Assembly: GCA_015234525.1 (NCBI GenBank)
Contig: JADGMX010000007.1
Location: 142,366-206,365, forward strand
Source of the DNA: Flavobacterium sp.
GTDB taxonomy: Bacteria > Bacteroidota > Bacteroidia > Flavobacteriales > Flavobacteriaceae
Length of the DNA: 64,000 nt
Direction: 5' to 3'
Shown here: in pieces, positions 32,763 through 41,581 of the stretch
Numbering within the stretch: the stretch's first letter is position 1
Layout of the letters: each line of letters begins with the position of its first letter
Made by a program: the position numbers and the translations under genes
Notes under the pieces: generated by a model
Told to the model about the DNA's origin: nothing
Database searches by the model: none
Seen by the model: the letters and a program-made list of their open reading frames with translations, nothing else

Positions 32763-35143
32763 TATAAATGAATTATGACTTTATTTGATTTAATGTTGCC
32801 ACAGATGAGATCAAGTGTCAGCGATTTTGTTTTTTTATCGAAATGTGTTCTTACTTTTTCGCCGTTCAAGCGGATCTTTTTTGGTTTTCGGTCTAAGTTG
32901 TGAACGATCAGATTAATTTTTTTGTCGACCGATAAAATATTTCCTTTATCAAGATCGATGTGAATCTGCAATTGGTCTTGTGCGGTTTCACTGCTAAAAT
33001 TTATGATTTCGTAACGGCCTTTTTCGAATGCTTCTGAGGTGAGTCCGTCGTCATTATACAATTTTGACTTTGAACTTTTAACGGCTGAATCAAAGTAATA
33101 ATGTAAATTGAGGTTGTTGATGCTGTAGTTTTTGGTTGTTTGCACCAAAGGCGACATTGGAATAAACGCACCACCGCGCACAAATACCGGAATCCGATCG
33201 TCGGCTGTTGCGATGTTGGCTGTCGTTCCGCCGGTAAACTTTATACCTGAATGGAAATCGAACCAATTTGCCGATTTTGGAAAATATACTGAAATTTCCC
33301 GGACTGATGGCGCCAGGATAGGCGCGACCAATAATTCATTTCCCCATAAATATTGATTGGCGAGGTTTTGAAGTGATGTGTTCTCCGGCTCTTCGAAAAT
33401 TAATGGACGCATAAGTGGCGTTCCTTTAATGTGATTTTCGAATGCAAGCGAATAATTATAAGGCAACAATTGGTATCGTAGCTCGATTGCCTTTCGGGCC
33501 AGATCTTTTGCTTTTTGCGCTCTGAATACGGGTTCAGACGGCACATCTTCCTGCGCATGAGGTCTGAAGATTGGTTGGAAAACACCGTATTGAAGCCAGC
33601 GAACGTATAATTCGTCATCGAGGTTGGCGCCTGCAAATCCGCCCAAATCCGAGTGCATATATGCCATTCCCTGCATTCCCATTTGCAAAGAAATTTCAGG
33701 TTGACCGGAAAGTCCGCCCCAAGTCCGGTTTACGTCGCCCGACCAAGGCAACATTCCATATCGTTGAGAACCGCTATAACCCGAACGCATCAAAATGAAA
33801 GGGCGTTCGTTTGGAAAATCATTTTTATATCCGTCAAAAACGAGTTTTGCCCAATGATGTCCATAGATGTTGTGAAGTTGGTCGGCGGTTCCAATTGCAT
33901 GGCGCATTGCCGATGGATGAACTTCGGGTTCGCCGAGGTCGCCCCAAACGCCGCTGACGCCTTTATTTGCGAGATCCTTGTAGATATCCCAAAACCAAAC
34001 TTGCGCTTCAGGTTTAAAGATATCGATTAGTCCGGTGTTGCCAAAGTAGAAGTCGTAGGTAAATGGTTTTCCGATGGAATCGGTAGCGAGAATCTGACGA
34101 TCAACAGCATCTTGCCATTTTGATGAGGTAGTCAGAATAAAAGGTTCCGTTATTAGAATGGTTTGAACCCCGTCTTTTTTAAGATCGGCAACCATTTGCT
34201 CAAAATTCGGAAAACTGTCGCGGTCGATTTCAAGGTTACCCATTGTGCCCTGAACTTCCTTTCCAAACCAATAGAGATCGAGAATAACCGCATCGACGGG
34301 AATATTGTCGGTTCGATATTTTGCGATTGTATTTCTGACTTCTTTTTCGGAGCGATAACCAAAGCGACTCGCAAAATTTCCAAGTGCCCAACGAGGCAAT
34401 AACGGTTGGCGGCCGGTAAGCGACGTATAGCTTTCAATCAGTTCAAGCCAATTGTCGGCGGCGATTACCTGATAGGTCTTCCGACCCGAAATGGTTTCGT
34501 AGCTCAATGTGTTGTTTTTGCGGCTGTCGAGATCGAGATGACCGATAGCGGCGTTATCAAAATGAACCGCGTAAATCTTTGACGACATTACGATCGGCAT
34601 TGTGAAATTCATCAATTCCGATCGGGTTTCGTAACCATAATGGGCGCGGTTGTAAAGTTCGAGACGGTTGCCGCGGCGGTTCATTCCGAGGACACGAGCG
34701 CCACCACCATACAACGCTTCAGAAGGCGTCAGGTTAAAATCGATTGATTCTTTATCCTGCGATTTCTGATATCCGATTTTTTCGGAAAGCAGCGATTTAC
34801 CTTTATAGAAATAGCTGATCTGAAACGGATTTTTTGAAATTACGACCTCAAGTCCTTTTGTCTTGTAGTTAATTGACGCCGGTTGATCTGTAAGTTCGGT
34901 TTTGGTTTTCTCCGGAATCATCACCACCGCGTGCGACGAATCGTTCGGGGTTTCGCCGTTGGGAACAAAGGTTGTTTCGGCAATTTCCTCGCTATAGAAT
35001 TGAATCAGGTAGCTGCCGTCGGAGGTCGAGATTTCAAGCGCGTTCTCTTTGGCAACATGGTTGAGATATTTTCGGGTTTGGTTTTGCGCCGAAGTTGCAA
35101 CTGAAACCAACAACAGAAAAATAATCGAAAAATAGTGTTTCAT
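32762..35143 (-). CDS. GH31 alpha-glucosidase
   Basis: A 793-residue GH31 enzyme with signal peptide MKHYFSIIFLLLVSVATSA. An N-terminal galactose-mutarotase-like domain precedes the barrel, which opens at PRWALGNFASRFGYRSEKEV. The nucleophile region is GVWGDLGEPEVHPSAM (Asp), and SGDVNRTWGGLSGQ holds the acid/base Asp. YVRWLQYGVFQPIFRPHAQ and the C-terminal DUF5110-like beta domain complete the family layout. It should cut alpha-1,4 (and perhaps alpha-1,6) glucosidic bonds from the non-reducing end in the periplasm, giving glucose. It is separated from the SusA-like gene upstream only by a type A repeat, and overlaps the GH13 gene downstream. Confidence 0.92.
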   Translation of the reverse strand: MKHYFSIIFLLLVSVATSAQNQTRKYLNHVAKENALEISTSDGSYLIQFYSEEIAETTFVPNGETPNDSSHAVVMIPEKTKTELTDQPASINYKTKGLEVVISKNPFQISYFYKGKSLLSEKIGYQKSQDKESIDFNLTPSEALYGGGARVLGMNRRGNRLELYNRAHYGYETRSELMNFTMPIVMSSKIYAVHFDNAAIGHLDLDSRKNNTLSYETISGRKTYQVIAADNWLELIESYTSLTGRQPLLPRWALGNFASRFGYRSEKEVRNTIAKYRTDNIPVDAVILDLYWFGKEVQGTMGNLEIDRDSFPNFEQMVADLKKDGVQTILITEPFILTTSSKWQDAVDRQILATDSIGKPFTYDFYFGNTGLIDIFKPEAQVWFWDIYKDLANKGVSGVWGDLGEPEVHPSAMRHAIGTADQLHNIYGHHWAKLVFDGYKNDFPNERPFILMRSGYSGSQRYGMLPWSGDVNRTWGGLSGQPEISLQMGMQGMAYMHSDLGGFAGANLDDELYVRWLQYGVFQPIFRPHAQEDVPSEPVFRAQKAKDLARKAIELRYQLLPYNYSLAFENHIKGTPLMRPLIFEEPENTSLQNLANQYLWGNELLVAPILAPSVREISVYFPKSANWFDFHSGIKFTGGTTANIATADDRIPVFVRGGAFIPMSPLVQTTKNYSINNLNLHYYFDSAVKSSKSKLYNDDGLTSEAFEKGRYEIINFSSETAQDQLQIHIDLDKGNILSVDKKINLIVHNLDRKPKKIRLNGEKVRTHFDKKTKSLTLDLICGNIKSNKVIIHL

Positions 35144-35154
35144 AGTTCGTGTTT

Positions 35155-35245
35155 TAGCCCCGATGGGAGCGGCATCCTTTTTTGAGCTGAAGCCGCGCGG
35201 AGGCGAAAAAAAGATATAGCGGACAGCGGGAATAGCTCCTGAAAT
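35155..35245 (+). repeat. Dispersed multi-hairpin repeat, type A, best-preserved (copy 7)
   Basis: TAGCCCCGATGGGAGCGGCA, then TCCTTTTTT, an apex with GCCGCGCGG, AAAAAAGATATAGCGGACAG CGGGAATAGCTCCTGAAA. Outer arms CCCG/CGGG and AGC..GGA pair. It is the only copy lying inside an operon, in the 103 bases between the susA-like and GH31 genes, but on the opposite strand to them. Confidence 0.85.
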
Positions 35246-35246
35246 C

Positions 35247-37073
35247 CTACTTTAATTCGACGATCATTGCCGATGATGCCTCGATGGTCAAATCGGATAA
35301 ATTTACTGTTTTTCCTGAGATGACGTCGGTTCCTGATTTAAAATTTTTGATGTTTTGGGCAAAACGATCTGTATTTAATGTCTGATTTTTCGTGCTATTA
35401 TTGATAATCACCATAACGGTTTTCTCCGAATTATAGCGGAAATAAACGTAGACATTGTCCTGCGGAACGTACTGTGTGGTCTTGCCGTTGTGAATCGCGC
35501 TGTTGGTTTTTCGCCAGTTGAAAAGTTTCGACGAAAATTCGAAATACTGTTGTTGTTCGGCGGTTCGGCCCTGGTGCGTAAAGGCATTATTCTGGTCGTT
35601 TGGCCAGCCTCCGGGGAAGTCGCGACGGATATCGCCATCACCTTTTTCCTTGCTGCCTTTCATCCCGATTTCACTTCCGTAATAAATTTGCGGAATGCCG
35701 CGGACGGTTGCTATCAGTGACATTGCGAGTTTATATTTGTTGAAATCCGGGTAGATTTCGTTGATTCGCGCCGTGTCGTGATTCTCGGCAAACACCATGA
35801 TATTGTTGATGTCGGGATACAGAAAATCGTTTGCAAAATTCTCATAAGCATGGATCATTCCTTTGTTCCAGGTTGATTCGGTTTCGTTGAACATGACTCC
35901 GATAGCGTTGTGGAGCGTAAAATCCATTACGGTTGGAAGGTATGAATTGTAGCTTTGGATGGCGCCGATTTTACTGTCTTTTTGCCAATAGGCCATTTGA
36001 GCCTGGTCGTGCATCCAGACTTCGCCGGCGATGTTGAAATTCGGATATTCATCGGTAATTGCTTTTGTCCATTTGGAGATGGCGTGTTTGTCGTTATACG
36101 AATACGTGTCGACGCGGAAACCATCAAGATCGGCGTATTCGATCCACCAGATTGCGTTTTGGATGAGGTAATTGAGCATCAGCGGATTCGACTGATTCAG
36201 ATCGGGCATCGATTTGACGAACCAACCGTCGACGCACATTTTGGTATCAATATCAGAGGCGTTGGTGTCGAATTGTGTGGTCATCCGGTAATTGGTTTGA
36301 GCGTATCCCGGAAATTGATGAAGCCAATCGTATGTCGGCATGTCATCGAAAGTCCAATGTTTTCCCCAATGATTTGTCACATAATCCATGATGAGTTTCA
36401 TGTCGCGCTTGTGAAGTTCCGAGGAAAGTTTCAGATAATCGTCGTTGGTTCCATAACGAGGATCGATTTTGTAGACGTCTGATTGGCCATAACCGTGGTA
36501 AGAGCCGCGCGGATCGTTGTCTTCGTTCAGAGGGGTGTTCCAGATAGCGGTTGCGCCAAGTTCTTTTATGTAATCGAGGTTGTTGATGATTCCCTGGATA
36601 TCACCGCCGTGGCGACCGTCCTGATGTGCGCGGTTGACTTTTTCAGTGGTATCTGGCGTATTGTCGTTGTTGGGATTTCCGTTGGCAAAGCGGTCGGGCA
36701 TGATCAGGTAGATAAGATCAGCCGAGGTGAAACTTTCGCGAAAAGCGGAATGTTGGCGACGGGCGCGAAGTTCATACTTCTGGGTAAATGCGGTTTTTTT
36801 ACCCGATTTGAAACTGAAGGTTATGGTAGACGGTTCGATGTTTTCAGTATCGATGGTAACAAATACATAGTTTGGATTTTCCGTTTTGACCACGTTTTTA
36901 ATCAGCGTGCCATCGGAGGCCGAAACGTCGTATTTGCCTATGTGCTTTCCATAAAAAAGGATCTGAAGTTCCGGGTTTTTCATTCCGCTGTACCAAAATG
37001 GTGGTTCAACGCGTTCGATTTGTGCCGATACAGTTGCCGTGATCAGCAGTAAAAACGCTAAAAATTTTCTCAT
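35247..37073 (-). CDS. SusA-like GH13 neopullulanase
   Basis: A 608-residue GH13 enzyme. Signal peptide MRKFLAFLLLITATVSA; residues about 20-110 form an N-terminal cyclomaltodextrinase-type Ig domain (IERVEPPFWYSGMKNPELQI). The barrel shows GATAIWNTPLNEDND, MKLIMDYVTNHWG, LDGFRVDTYSYND (nucleophile Asp), NFNIAGEVWMHDQ (acid/base Glu) and MVFAENHDTARINE (third Asp), followed by a short beta domain. The pattern is that of Bacteroides SusA and related cyclomaltodextrinases, which act on maltodextrins in the periplasm. It lies between the GH65 gene (with a hairpin in the gap) and the GH31 gene. Confidence 0.92.
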   Translation of the reverse strand: MRKFLAFLLLITATVSAQIERVEPPFWYSGMKNPELQILFYGKHIGKYDVSASDGTLIKNVVKTENPNYVFVTIDTENIEPSTITFSFKSGKKTAFTQKYELRARRQHSAFRESFTSADLIYLIMPDRFANGNPNNDNTPDTTEKVNRAHQDGRHGGDIQGIINNLDYIKELGATAIWNTPLNEDNDPRGSYHGYGQSDVYKIDPRYGTNDDYLKLSSELHKRDMKLIMDYVTNHWGKHWTFDDMPTYDWLHQFPGYAQTNYRMTTQFDTNASDIDTKMCVDGWFVKSMPDLNQSNPLMLNYLIQNAIWWIEYADLDGFRVDTYSYNDKHAISKWTKAITDEYPNFNIAGEVWMHDQAQMAYWQKDSKIGAIQSYNSYLPTVMDFTLHNAIGVMFNETESTWNKGMIHAYENFANDFLYPDINNIMVFAENHDTARINEIYPDFNKYKLAMSLIATVRGIPQIYYGSEIGMKGSKEKGDGDIRRDFPGGWPNDQNNAFTHQGRTAEQQQYFEFSSKLFNWRKTNSAIHNGKTTQYVPQDNVYVYFRYNSEKTVMVIINNSTKNQTLNTDRFAQNIKNFKSGTDVISGKTVNLSDLTIEASSAMIVELK

Positions 37074-37081
37074 GTCTAAAG

Positions 37082-37120
37082 TTAAAAAGCCGCTGTCGGA
37101 TTTCTCGTCTAGCGGCTTGG
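37082..37120 (-). terminator. Terminator-like hairpin between the GH65 and susA-like genes
   Basis: Minus strand AAGCCGCT and AGCGGCTT enclose a 16-base loop and are followed by TTT. It lies in the 50-base gap within the operon, so it may reduce read-through from the cytosolic genes into the periplasmic enzyme genes. Confidence 0.65.
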
Positions 37121-37123
37121 TTA

Positions 37124-39430
37124 TTATATGGTTGTCAATTTTTCGGCCTGAACGATAATCGGTTTATCGTTGACATAAACTTCGATATTCTCGTGGCCTT
37201 CGAGTGAAAATTCGGTTTGCTCGTGGCTGACGGAAACTTTCAAAATCTGATTTCTAAAATTGATTTTAAACGAGTAGCCTTTCCACTGCTCGGGAAGTCG
37301 CGGCGTAAAGTGAAGCTTGTCATTTTTAACCCGCATTCCGCCGAAACCTTCAACAATGCTCATCCAGGTTCCCGCCATTGATGTAATGTGGCAGCCTTCT
37401 TCAACTTCTTTGTTGTAATCGTCGAGATCTAAACGTGAGGTTCGAAGGTAGAACGTGTATGCCATATCCATTTTTCCGAGAACCGCAGCCTGAATCGAAT
37501 GTACACATGGCGAAAGCGACGATTCATGAACGGTAAACGGTTCGTAAAAATCGAAGTGACGCTCAAGTTCTTCAAGGGTAAATTGATCTTCAAAAAAGTA
37601 GAATCCTTGTAAAACATCAGCCTGTTTGATATATGGCGACCGCAGAATACGATCCCAAGACCATTTTTGGTTGATAGGACGTTGCGAACGATCAAGATCG
37701 GTGACCTTTACCAGATCCTTATCAAGGAAGCCGTCTTGTTGCAGATAAACCTGATGTTCCTCTGAAAACGGAAGGTACATTTTATCGGCTACTTTTTGCC
37801 AAAGCGAAACTTCGAATTCATCGAGATTGGCTTTAGACATGATTCGCTCGTAATCGCTTGGATAATCCGCTTTAACTTTTGTGATTTGCCCGGCGGTATA
37901 GTTGATACACCATTGCGCGAGGTAATTCGTGTAGAAATTATTGTTGACGTTGTTCTCGTACTCGTTTGGACCCGTTACGCCAAGGATGACATACTGATTT
38001 TTCTGAGTTGAAAAGGTTGCCCGCTGATGCCAGAATCGTGATATCGCGATCAGCACTTCAAGACCTTTTTCAGGGATGTAGCTGTAATCGCCGGTATAGC
38101 GGGTGTAATTAAAAATGGCAAATGCGATGGCGCCATTGCGATGGATTTCTTCAAAAGTAATTTCCCATTCGTTGTGACATTCCTCGCCGTTCATCGTTAC
38201 CATCGGATAAAGCGCCGCACCGTTAATGAAACCGAGCTTTTCGGCATTTTCGATTGCTTTCTGCAAATGATTGTACCGATAGGTCAGTAAATTACGGGCA
38301 ACTTCCTGATCTTTTGTGGCCATATAAAACGGAATGCAATAAGCTTCAGTGTCCCAATAGGTTGATCCGCCGTACTTTTCGCCGGTAAATCCTTTTGGAC
38401 CGATGTTTAACCTCGAGTCTTTACCAAGATAAGTTTGATTTAGCTGGAAGATATTAAATCGGATTCCCTGTTGCGCTTTGACATCGCCGTCGATGGTAAT
38501 ATCAGACATTTCCCAGATTTTGGCCCATGCCGATGATTGATCAGACAAAAGTTGTTCAAAACCTTTTGAGAGTGCAGTTTTGATTACTGATTTAGCTGCA
38601 GAAACCAGTTCTGATTCAGCGTGGTTTAATGAAACGGCATACCCGCCAATTTTTTGAATCGACGTGGTTTCGCCTTGAGCGACATCGACCGAATAGGTAA
38701 ATTCGATTTTATCGGCTGATGATTCGATATTTTCGGTTGCAAGTTTCTGGTCGACACCGTTAATGAGAATAGTGTTGTGCATGAACGTTGCAACGTGAAA
38801 GTGCGTTTTGAAAGTTCTTGCGGTTACGAAAGCTGAATTTTCGTGGCGCTGAACTTCGAGCGGTTCCCAGAATTTCTCGTCCCAGTTTGCATCTTCGTTG
38901 TGAACGCCCGCATCGATATATGGTTTGTAAACTATTTTCGCGTTTGCGTTCAGCGGTGTTATTTTATAATCAATGAATCCCGCCTGATCGATATCAAGGG
39001 AAAGAAATCGGCTCACGTCTACTGAAACTTCAACGCCGTTTTTCAGCACTGCTTTGAAGGACCGGTTGTACAAACCTTTTTGCATGTTGAGTTCGCGACG
39101 GAAGTTTTTGACCTCACAGGTGTTGAGGTCGAGATTTTCGCCATTTATTTCGATGTTGATTCCGATCCAGTTTGGTGCGTTGAGTACTTTTGCGAAATAT
39201 TCGGGGTAGCCGTTTTTCCACCAGCCGACTTTCGTTTTATCGGGGTAGTAGATTCCGGCGATATAACTTCCCTGGAAAGTTTCACCGCTATATGATTCTT
39301 CGAAATTGGCGCGTTGTCCCATTGCCCCGTTGCCGATGCTGAAAAGGCTTTCCGACGATTTTACTCGCTCGGCGTCCCAGCCTTCTTCGATAATTGACCA
39401 ATTGTCGGGTTTGATATAATCCTGATTCAT
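37124..39430 (-). CDS. GH65 maltose phosphorylase (family)
   Basis: A 768-residue cytosolic GH65 protein without signal peptide. It has the N-terminal beta-sandwich (WSIIEEGWDAERVKSSESLF, SIGNGAMGQRANFEE), the (alpha/alpha)6 barrel with STYWDTEAYCIPFY, GEECHNEWEITFEEIHRNGA (general-acid Glu), GVTGPNEYENNVNNN, and the phosphate-binding HESSLSPCVHSIQAA near 640. A C-terminal beta-sheet domain follows. The reaction is phosphorolysis of maltose to beta-glucose 1-phosphate and glucose. The adjacent beta-phosphoglucomutase fits exactly. Trehalose or kojibiose phosphorylases share this fold, but the maltose-operon context favours maltose. Confidence 0.9.
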   Translation of the reverse strand: MNQDYIKPDNWSIIEEGWDAERVKSSESLFSIGNGAMGQRANFEESYSGETFQGSYIAGIYYPDKTKVGWWKNGYPEYFAKVLNAPNWIGINIEINGENLDLNTCEVKNFRRELNMQKGLYNRSFKAVLKNGVEVSVDVSRFLSLDIDQAGFIDYKITPLNANAKIVYKPYIDAGVHNEDANWDEKFWEPLEVQRHENSAFVTARTFKTHFHVATFMHNTILINGVDQKLATENIESSADKIEFTYSVDVAQGETTSIQKIGGYAVSLNHAESELVSAAKSVIKTALSKGFEQLLSDQSSAWAKIWEMSDITIDGDVKAQQGIRFNIFQLNQTYLGKDSRLNIGPKGFTGEKYGGSTYWDTEAYCIPFYMATKDQEVARNLLTYRYNHLQKAIENAEKLGFINGAALYPMVTMNGEECHNEWEITFEEIHRNGAIAFAIFNYTRYTGDYSYIPEKGLEVLIAISRFWHQRATFSTQKNQYVILGVTGPNEYENNVNNNFYTNYLAQWCINYTAGQITKVKADYPSDYERIMSKANLDEFEVSLWQKVADKMYLPFSEEHQVYLQQDGFLDKDLVKVTDLDRSQRPINQKWSWDRILRSPYIKQADVLQGFYFFEDQFTLEELERHFDFYEPFTVHESSLSPCVHSIQAAVLGKMDMAYTFYLRTSRLDLDDYNKEVEEGCHITSMAGTWMSIVEGFGGMRVKNDKLHFTPRLPEQWKGYSFKINFRNQILKVSVSHEQTEFSLEGHENIEVYVNDKPIIVQAEKLTTI

Positions 39431-39455
39431 TGTATGTGTGATTGTGCGAAGCGGG

Positions 39456-40112
39456 TTAATTCGCTAAAAAGTTTGAGAAAAATTGAGGGTCGATATGAGT
39501 GAAATCGGGGAAGTTGTAATGCGCTTCTGAAAGAACATCTGCATTTCCGATTCCGACGCTTGTCATTCCGGCGATATTCGCGGCTTGGATTCCGGCAACC
39601 GAATCTTCAAATACGATTGCGTCTTGCGGGTCAACGCCGAGCAATCTTGCGGCTTGAAGAAAAACTTCGGGGTCAGGTTTGGCATTTGTGACATCGTTTC
39701 CGTCGACAATCGCGTCAAAAAGATGTATGATTCCGGTTTTTTCGAGGATCGGCCTTGCGTTTTTACTTGCTGATCCGAGTGCGATTGGCTGATTGCGCTC
39801 CTTAAGAAAGTGAAGTACTTTTGATACGCCGTCGAGTATTTCGCTTTCATCCATGTTTTCGATATAGGCGAGATAATCTTCATTTTTCTTTTTAAGCCAA
39901 AGATCTTTATCGTCTTGGCTGACGTCGATTTTTCCGAGTTCGAGAATGATGTCGAGTGATCGAATCCGGCTTACGCCTTTAAGTCGTTCGTTATGTTCTG
40001 GTGTAAATTCGATGCCGAGTTCGTCTGAGATCTTTTGCCAGGCCAGAAAGTGGTAGCGGGCAGTATCTACGATTACGCCATCAAGGTCGAATATAAAACC
40101 CTTCTTTTTCAT
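39456..40112 (-). CDS. pgmB: Beta-phosphoglucomutase
   Basis: A 218-residue HAD-superfamily mutase. The nucleophile motif is FIFDLDGVIVDTARYHFLAW (Asp10 in FDLDGV, with Asp12 as acid/base), followed by a helical cap containing HNERLKGVSRIRSLD, then ALGSASKNA (motif II Ser), KPDPEVFLQAA (motif III Lys) and IVFEDSVAGIQAA (motif IV). It turns beta-glucose 1-phosphate into glucose 6-phosphate, the product of the neighbouring GH65 phosphorylase. Its ATG overlaps the stop of the transporter gene by one base (TAATG). Length is typical. Confidence 0.95.
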   Translation of the reverse strand: MKKKGFIFDLDGVIVDTARYHFLAWQKISDELGIEFTPEHNERLKGVSRIRSLDIILELGKIDVSQDDKDLWLKKKNEDYLAYIENMDESEILDGVSKVLHFLKERNQPIALGSASKNARPILEKTGIIHLFDAIVDGNDVTNAKPDPEVFLQAARLLGVDPQDAIVFEDSVAGIQAANIAGMTSVGIGNADVLSEAHYNFPDFTHIDPQFFSNFLAN

Positions 40113-41482
40113 TAATTAATTTTTTGGTTTGAAACAATATCATCTACATCATCAACCTTGTAAACCAAAATGGCAGCGATAATAAAACTCACGCCGCTCA
40201 TCATTATGGCATAAATAGGGTTTCCGCCGTAAAGATATTTTACGATTGGTCCGCCGATTATTGCATTGATAATTTGTGGGATTACAATGAAGAAATTGAA
40301 AATTCCCATGTAAACGCCCATTTTCTTTGCTGAAATGCTTCCCGCTAAAATCGCGTATGGCATTGCAAGAATACTGGCCCAAGCGATACCGATGAAGATC
40401 ATCGGAAGCACGATCCAATCTTCGTTGGGCATGAAATAAATAAGGATAAAGCCGATACCGCCGATAATCAGCGAGGTTGCGTGTGTTGCCTTTCGGCCAA
40501 TTTTCTTGGCAACCAGCGGCAGGAAGAACAACGCGACGATAGCTGAAACAAGATTGTAAACTCCGAAAAGGATTCCGACCCAATCGCCCGCATTCTGATA
40601 CTCCTGACTTGAATTGTCTGAGAGCGGAAGGCCGTAAATGTGATGCGCGATTGCCGGGGTTGTAAAAACCCACATTCCGAAAAGTCCGAACCATGAGAAG
40701 AATTGGACCCAACTCAACTGACGCATGGTTAGCGGCATTTTTTTGAAATCGCTAAAAATGTCTGTGAGTTTTGTCTCGGCGATTGCTTCACCGGAAACAT
40801 CCTGTGGCTGAACGTCTTGATCGAATTGCGCTAGTTCGGCCGGCGAATACTCTTTGGTCGTCACTAGTGTTACGGTTATCGATAATAGCAAAATTGCAGC
40901 ACCGATAATAAAAGACAGCACAATGTTAAGTGGAACTTCGCCAACAGCGGCCATGTTTGAGATTCCAAACCAGTTGGTCAGCACGTAAGGAAGCGCCGAT
41001 CCGACTACTGCGCCAAATCCGATTAGTGCAGTTTGAACACTAAATCCGGCTGTGCGTTGGTCTGTCCGGAGGTTGTCGCCAACAAGTGCGCGGAAAGGTT
41101 CCATCGCAATATTGAACGACGCGTCCATAATCATAAGCATTCCGGCACCAACCCAAAGAGCTGGTAAAATCGCTGTGAAGATATGCGCCTGAGGCATCAG
41201 TATCAGTCCGACCGAAGCAAGCACGGCACCAATCAGGAAAAATGGCTTTCGTCGGCCAAATCGTCCCCAAGTGTTGTCGCTGTAATGACCGATGATTGGC
41301 TGAACAATCAATCCCATCAGTGGCGCAATAATCCAGAACCACGAAAGTTCATGAACATCGGCACCAAAAACCTGCAGGATTCTACTGGCATTCGCATTTT
41401 GAAGGGCGAAACCCATCTGTATTCCGAGGAATCCGAAACTCATGTTCCAAATTTCCCAGAAACTTAATTTACGCTTTTCCAT
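40112..41482 (-). CDS. SLC45-type MFS sugar transporter (maltose)
   Basis: A 456-residue, twelve-helix major facilitator of the glycoside-pentoside-hexuronide/SLC45-like group. The N-terminus FWEIWNMSFGFLGIQMGFAL and HELSWFWIIAPLMGLIVQP are typical, and GRFGRRKPFFLIGAV is the loop 2-3 signature. A long acidic cytosolic loop (about residues 210-245) divides the halves, and KKIGRKATHATSLI is the matching loop in the second half. Being first in an operon with pgmB and GH65, it most likely carries maltose across the inner membrane by proton symport. It begins the leftward operon, whose control region contains an inverted repeat. Confidence 0.88.
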   Translation of the reverse strand: MEKRKLSFWEIWNMSFGFLGIQMGFALQNANASRILQVFGADVHELSWFWIIAPLMGLIVQPIIGHYSDNTWGRFGRRKPFFLIGAVLASVGLILMPQAHIFTAILPALWVGAGMLMIMDASFNIAMEPFRALVGDNLRTDQRTAGFSVQTALIGFGAVVGSALPYVLTNWFGISNMAAVGEVPLNIVLSFIIGAAILLLSITVTLVTTKEYSPAELAQFDQDVQPQDVSGEAIAETKLTDIFSDFKKMPLTMRQLSWVQFFSWFGLFGMWVFTTPAIAHHIYGLPLSDNSSQEYQNAGDWVGILFGVYNLVSAIVALFFLPLVAKKIGRKATHATSLIIGGIGFILIYFMPNEDWIVLPMIFIGIAWASILAMPYAILAGSISAKKMGVYMGIFNFFIVIPQIINAIIGGPIVKYLYGGNPIYAIMMSGVSFIIAAILVYKVDDVDDIVSNQKIN

Positions 41483-41515
41483 TATCGTAATTGAGATTAA
41501 CGATAAGCGTGTGGC

Positions 41516-41559
41516 TTATCAAAACTTAGTTATTTCGAAGTAAGTATAAGCTTTGATAA
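41516..41559. promoter_or_regulatory. Inverted repeat upstream of the MFS operon, with shared motif
   Basis: TTATCAAAACTTA (41516-41528) and TAAGCTTTGATAA (41547-41559) are inverted with one mismatch. Inside lies TTTCGAAGTAAGTATAAGC (41533-41551), which is the same as a site upstream of susC apart from one inserted T. There is no T run, so a regulatory site is more likely than a terminator of lacI. Confidence 0.5.
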
Positions 41560-41581
41560 TGCTGGCAAAGATATGATTTTT

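Noticed and set aside
35955..37052. Long + strand frames (175 and 189 residues) opposite the susA-like gene
   Set aside because: They are antisense to a strongly supported GH13 gene with all catalytic motifs, and their composition (valine/isoleucine/aspartate-rich) is typical of antisense of such genes.
40152..40712. 186-residue minus strand frame within the MFS gene
   Set aside because: Same strand but different frame from a twelve-helix transporter whose frame is continuous; no start context or family likeness.
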